A stretch of DNA of 64,000 nucleotides. It comes from Arthrobotrys musiformis. Lineage: Eukaryota; Ascomycota; Orbiliomycetes; Orbiliales; Orbiliaceae. Below the pieces are notes generated by a model. The model saw nothing but the letters and a program-made list of their open reading frames with translations. It made no database searches and had not been told where the DNA came from. The stretch spans positions 434,001 to 498,000 of the forward strand of contig JAVHJL010000004.1 in NCBI GenBank assembly GCA_036971715.1. Reading direction: 5' to 3'. Both the position numbers and the translations under genes were made by a program. Shown in pieces: positions 58,702 to 64,000 of this stretch (positions are counted from its first letter, which is position 1; each line of letters begins with the position of its first letter).

Positions 58702-61700
58702 ATGTCTCTGAGGAAGCGTCGCCTAAGGACCTCTCCAGAGGATGATGAGGCAGGGCCTTCCAGACGGCTACGCCTCTCTAGCCTTAGGGGAATAGGTGCT
58801 AGCCCTGACAGTCGCTTATCACCTTCTCAGGCCCAAAGCTCTGGTGTCTCCCAGTTGGAGCTTGGCTCCGATAGCTCTATGCAACTGGAAGATAACCCGG
58901 ATGGGTTGCTTGAAAAACAGAAAAGTTTGTTTGGCCCTTTGGTTACAAATGTCTTTCTACCCCCTAAGCTGCCTGATAAGGCTCTTGAAAGGAGCGTGCA
59001 AAAGGAAGCGGATCACTTTCTGCTTACTCTACTTGCAAAAGCAGCTGAGGATTTTGCTGAGGATCTTCTGCCGCTGGAGCGTCCATGGTGGGGTCAAATA
59101 CGAAAAAATTTGGCCGCTTTGGTGAAGTTATACAAGCCTGACGAAGAGCAGGCTTGGCTGGACAAAGACAAGTTGAGTGAAGTTTTGTCTGGAATGGAAG
59201 CTGGAGGTAAGTTGGTGCTCTATATACACCTTACACAATCTTATGTAACTAAAAATCTTTTGGTAGACTTTGTCACATTATACATCCGAAAGCAGAATGC
59301 TGGCCTCGTAATCCGCAAAAAGGAGAAAGAGGCAATTTTCGAATCATTTGAAGCTTCATGCCTGGCTGACGCGGTCTCGGAGTGCCGCAGGAGGCTGAAA
59401 TGCTCTTTTCCTGGGCCCAGTATTGTCACAAGGCTTAGTATATTTGAAGACGAAAGGTTCATCGATTCTCTCTCGGAATATCTATCGTTTACCGATGGCA
59501 GCGCTTCTGATGCTCCGGATGGCAAGGGTGGTACTGTCAACGATGTTGGTGCGACTAACCCTTCATTCGTTACTCATCTTCTCACAAACATCCTCCGCGG
59601 AATTGGGCGCCCGGATAATACTCGGGAAACCAAGATTTGCAAGCGTGTTGGGGATGCCGTCCTAGGAGCTGAATCTTCAGTCTGGAGACGTTCTCCGTTA
59701 TGGTTAGTTGTGAGAGTTGGCCTACAAACCAGCCTAAAACTCCAAACCCGACACGGAGTAGACTGGTACAAATCATTCCAAGTCTATTTCATGGCAAAAG
59801 TTCTTCGCACAGCTTTTGACAAAAATCTTGTTCCTCAAGACATTTTATACATCATGGGGGCGAAGATTGCGAGACGGCTTCAAAAGTTAGGCGTAGCTAT
59901 ACCGGAGTTTGTCCGAACTGAGGTAACGTCTGCCGTCGAAATTTTGTCCAAAAAATTACAACGGGCTTGGAAGCAGTTCTATTATTTCGACGCAAAGCAA
60001 ATCTCCTGGGACCCTAGATCCCTCGAGGTCGCCGCCGACTGCAAGCTCAAGCTGGGCACAAGTGGCGAATACCTTACATCGGTAATGACTGGAGGAACTA
60101 GCCTCACTTCCTCTGAGCTTGCCCAGCGACCTTTTGTCCCCGGCCAATATTTTCGAATTTTCGACCCACTTTCGCTGAGAGATGGCGTGCTGAAAACAGA
60201 GTTGTCAAATGCCTCCAAGAAAGATCTTGCGATCTTGCTAATGGATATTGAAGCCTGGGTTGACACTGGCCTCGATGCACATGTTGCCATCTATCATCGA
60301 CAACGGGACGATAATGAGTTTCGACAAACCCAAAAAGATGCCATAATACAACTTAGCCAGCTCTTTGACGACTACTTCCGTGTCGCCGTGACAGAGTACG
60401 AAGGGAATCCCGAGAGCCTCTCGGTTGCCTTTCTAACTGGCTTTGAAATTTGGGTGGCAATGGACAAGATCACCACGTCAGTTACGCCGCTTCTGTCGAG
60501 ATACCACCCCGAGATCCGAGAGAGAGATCTCAATAGCCTCTTACTGCCTTCAAAGCGACAAATGTACCGCCTCGCAAAAGTTCAAACGTACATAATGGAT
60601 CGCGCGGTGAATGCAGCTCTTCCGAAACCTTCAATGTTCAAGGACAAATTCTTTGAAGGTTCCTTTGCATGTCAATATTTCGACCAAGAGCCCTACCTTC
60701 AAGACCTTCTTAATAGTGTCAAACGATCCGCAAAGGATGCTAGAAAAGAGGCGGTCTCGACTCTGAATGAAGTCAATCTTCAGTATGATTCGATAATGAA
60801 GGAGGCGCATAGGATGGAACATGAGCTCACACCAACGGGACGCCATCGAACGCAGAAGAAGTGTGCCAGGTGCCTGAGGGAAGCCGACGCAAACAGTCTC
60901 ACAGTGGGGATTCATGAGTGGTAAGACGAATTTTACTCAACTACCCTTCCTCTGGTATCTTCTCGATGGCAGAAAACATAAAAACTAACGACAAGGCGTG
61001 GTCTATCAAATACAGGCCCCTCCCGGACAAGGACGAGGAGGATTCTGCAATGGCAAAGACCATAATTTTCGAGCTAGATTGCCCAAGGCATTTCACAGCA
61101 TGGCGAGACACTACTTTCAATATGTTGATCAATACCTCAGCCATTCTCCAGTTCTCCGAGACATACGTAAATGTCCAGGCTCAGGAAAAGCTTTCAACAT
61201 ACATTGGACTTCGTGATTTTTACAACAGCGATAAGACAGTCGGGATCACCTTGGCATCGTCAAAAAGAGCTGTTGGAAGACTCGGCGGCGTAAAAATCAG
61301 TCTTCCAGGGGAGGAAGATGAGGTCATCGCTCCGTTTTCTTTCCGTCCCCGATATTGGTATAGTGATACGAGTGGTGGTCATTGGGTCTCGGATTTCTTC
61401 AAGCTCAAAGGCGTTTGGGATAAGAGAATGTTTTCCTACAAACTTCCCAGCTCCAGTATTTACAAGCCTTTACAGTTTGCTGTTAGAAGCTGCCTTCATT
61501 CCAGTAATGATGTGTTAGCTCTTCAGCATAAGTGCCACCCGAAGCTTTCATTGGATGAGTTCTACGAATACGGCACTCTTCGGTAAGTCTTTGGTATAAA
61601 TATCCTAGTTGCCCCTTTTCTCTCTTTTTTTCTTCTTTCTTTTTTGATTGCTGGCTGACTGAAGTACCCTGCCTGATTTAGTGCGGGTCATCGACTCCAG

Positions 61701-64000
61701 TGGCTGAACATTGCAAAAGGCTTAAAGGCTCGATCTCTTAGTCTTGACCGAAAAGAAGTAAGCTTTCTAATTCTTCAAGCTGCATGGGAGGCTGGTCCAG
61801 CGGTCAGGGGCCAGAGAAATCTGTTTCTCCGTGAAACCCATAGACTCTTCGACAAAACCGCGGTCATTCTTGATATATTGGCTGCCATCGAAAAAGTTCT
61901 TGACTCGATTAAAACCAATTGGCGTGAAATTGTGACGGCAGCAACATTGATTTCGCTTACTTGTCGCTGCTTAGCATTAATCAAAGAAGACCAGCAAGCT
62001 GCCATAACTCAAGCCATAAGGTTGATTCTTGGGTTGAGAGAAATGGTGTACAGTTGGATAGAGGAATTGCGGGAAAAAATAAAATTGGAACAAGAAGAAA
62101 GCAAGCTTGCGGAGAAGCTGCGACATTTGATGCATTGTGCCGCAGTCTGTCGCATGACATATGAGGTACCCACAACCCGAGCACGAGATCTCATCGATGG
62201 GTTGATCCCTGGAGAAGAGTTGGACGGCCGTTGTGATCCTAAACACATTTCGATCTACCTCGAAACCGCTGCTATAATTCGCGACAATCTTCCCGCTAGA
62301 AGAGAACATGTTGAGGACTATTTTCGATATGCGATTGATCGGTCGAACAGGTTGTCACACCTTTGGGAGACTCGGGTCCGAGAGTTTGTTCTCAACAACC
62401 CTGTATCGATAGATCTAGCTATCGAGAAACAATGGCAACCGCACGAGCGCCAGGGAAATTGGGAGGCCGCCGATGCCCCAAACCAACATTGGCTTCGGGT
62501 GACCACTCGACCAGTGTCAGGAGACCGAGCTGTTCAGATCAGCTTGAACTTGTTGGATGGGCAAATTCTCATGGACAGTATACCATTTGGACGGCTCCCA
62601 CGGGAATATATCAGCCACCCAACTTACGATCGAGTTTTTGGCAGCGAGGTCCTTGCAGTGGGGCCTTCGTCTTTGTCCGGCATGCAATTCGAGACTCGGT
62701 TTCCCATCGAGGGTCACTCAGTTCACTTTGCGTTAAAGGGAGAAATTCTCATTATTCGGTCTCAGAAAGATGGTACCATCTACGAACTCGTCCCGCATAC
62801 TTCCTTTGGAAGTGACCTATGCAATCCTTTGATCAACGACTACACACACTGGTTCGACGCATCCGCTTCTGCTGTTCAATTCAGAAAGCTTGGGAGTAAA
62901 TGGGATACCCAGAGTTACGAGTGGAACCTGCTTCTCGGAGGCAACAGCCCAACTCTGTCCCGTTTGGAGGACCCGGAGGTCCTTGTCGTCGACCCGGGTA
63001 GTAGGACCGCGGATGAGGTCAACCTGGTGCTCAACTGCCTTGAAGAAAAGTCGCAGATCCTGATAACAGCTACACGAAATCAAGGGAGCGGGGAGATGAC
63101 AATATTTGCGGATCTTGGGAGGCTAAATCTCAGATTCTCAAGCAAAGATAAGAATTTTGTTTGTAGAAACTTCTCAGGTTTCGTGGTCGACGAAGATCAG
63201 AATATGGGGTGTTTACATGGCTTGTCAAACAAGCTAATCCTCCGTAAGGGCGACGAGCGAATGGTGCTCATACCGTTCGGCGATGTTCAGTTGAGAAGAT
63301 TCAATGATTTCACACAAGTTTTCATCAATCGCGCGGAGTTCTATCAAGCGTACATGGTTGATAAACGGCTCGGTAGGCTAGTTGGGAATGGCTCTATCAC
63401 CAGTCGGCTCTACCAGGTTTACCTACATGCTGTCACGTCCTCACCATCATGCCAAGTCGACCTACTCACTGGGAGGACAGGAACTGAGGAAGCTGCAAGT
63501 TTACTGGCGTCGGGAGCCGTAAAGTCCTTCCAAGAGCTTGAAAATGCCGATATTAAACTTTTGCATCTCATCGCGCATCTGACACCGTGTCGGGTTAGGA
63601 GTGCCTCTAAAAAAGATGCTCGAAAAGACAATGCAAGGGATAGTGCGAAAAACGGGAAGATTGAACTCGTATTCTGGGAAGAAAACTTATCGTTCAACTG
63701 CCAAAGGGATATTTTTCGGGCCGGTGCCTCTCAAGTCATTGAGTATTGGATGAAGGCAAAGAAGTTCCTTGAGAGCGACGGTTTGGCGGAAGACCCTTCT
63801 CAGGATGACGAGCAGGATGACGTTGATGCGGCAATTGAGGCGGGCAAAGAAGAGAAGATGATAGAAGATGGTGTTAGGAGGGGCGATGAGTTGCTTCTTC
63901 GTCGTGCAGCATATCGTAACGAGATTTTCTACGCCTTCTTAGAGAATACCTGGGGCGAAACTCGGAATGACCGGCCTGACCCTGAAGGCGACGAAGATAT
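58702..64000 (+). CDS. Giant DUF3638-type protein (annotated elsewhere as ubiquitinyl hydrolase-like), 5' part; runs off window
   Basis: Exons 58702-59206, 59267-60920, 61016-61582 and 61682 to the window end; 1681 residues so far with no stop. The start is the ATG of MSLRKRRLRTSPEDDEAG; upstream the frame continues only through non-ATG codons. Residues about 80-105 (FGPLVTNVFLPPKLPDKA) match the N-terminal block of the very large fungal proteins bearing DUF3638/DUF3645. The segments WRDTTFNML, RPRYWYSD..GHWVSD and LLTGRTGTEEAASLLASG with LIAHLTPCR also fit that family from memory. A Cys pair at KKCARCLREA (about 705-713) may bind metal. These proteins are often labelled ubiquitinyl hydrolase, but I see no confirmed deubiquitinase catalytic triad in this part, so the activity is unproven; the DUF3638 core lies mostly beyond the window. 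Splice phases all close. Confidence 0.88.

Noticed and set aside
1..64000. Transposable element or CRISPR array
   Set aside because: No terminal repeats with transposase or reverse-transcriptase motifs and no regularly spaced direct repeats were seen.

Overview
The window is nuclear DNA from a filamentous ascomycete (Pezizomycotina). Genes are broken by short GT-AG introns of about 50-150 nt. They lie on both strands without operons and include families typical of these fungi: a TOM1-type giant HECT ligase, a DUF3638-type giant protein, a zf-3CxxC protein, F-box proteins, GH28 and CE8 pectinases, and an intron-containing tRNA-Gly. The spacers are long and AT-rich. An early-diverging class such as Orbiliomycetes or Pezizomycetes is a guess the sequence alone cannot settle.

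Layout. 1-1294 (-): N-terminal part of a Ser/Pro-rich protein, possibly a TBC RabGAP. 1295-6918: large spacer. 6919-19972 (+): nine-exon TOM1/HUWE1-like HECT E3 ubiquitin ligase (4171 aa). 20600-29761: a pectin-use block with an exo-polygalacturonase (-), a pectinesterase (+) and an MFS sugar transporter (+), separated by AT-rich spacers. 32235-33039 (+): small hypothetical protein. 33419-33517 (+): tRNA-Gly(GCC) with an intron. 34371-36679 (-): peroxisomal ABCD half-transporter. 38021-38743 (+): secreted protein made of two diverged copies of one domain. 39444-42932 (-): bifunctional PFK-2/FBPase-2, probably with a 1.8 kb first intron. 45490-47173 (-): F-box protein. 47841-51475 (-): VPS39/VAM6. 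52488-53960 (+): CLN3/BTN1, divergent from VPS39. 54027-54947 (-): second F-box protein. 55353-56381 (-): zf-3CxxC protein. 58702 to the window end (+): 5' part of a giant DUF3638-type protein.

Functional themes. The exo-PG, pectinesterase and sugar transporter could de-esterify pectin, release galacturonate and import sugar. VPS39 and CLN3 are both vacuolar/endolysosomal and share one 1 kb intergenic region. Ubiquitin-linked genes recur: the HECT ligase, two F-box proteins and the DUF3638 protein. No transposon, CRISPR array or rRNA was recognised. All exon structures were inferred by hand from splice signals, reading-frame continuity and family motifs, and each complete multi-exon model sums to a whole number of codons.
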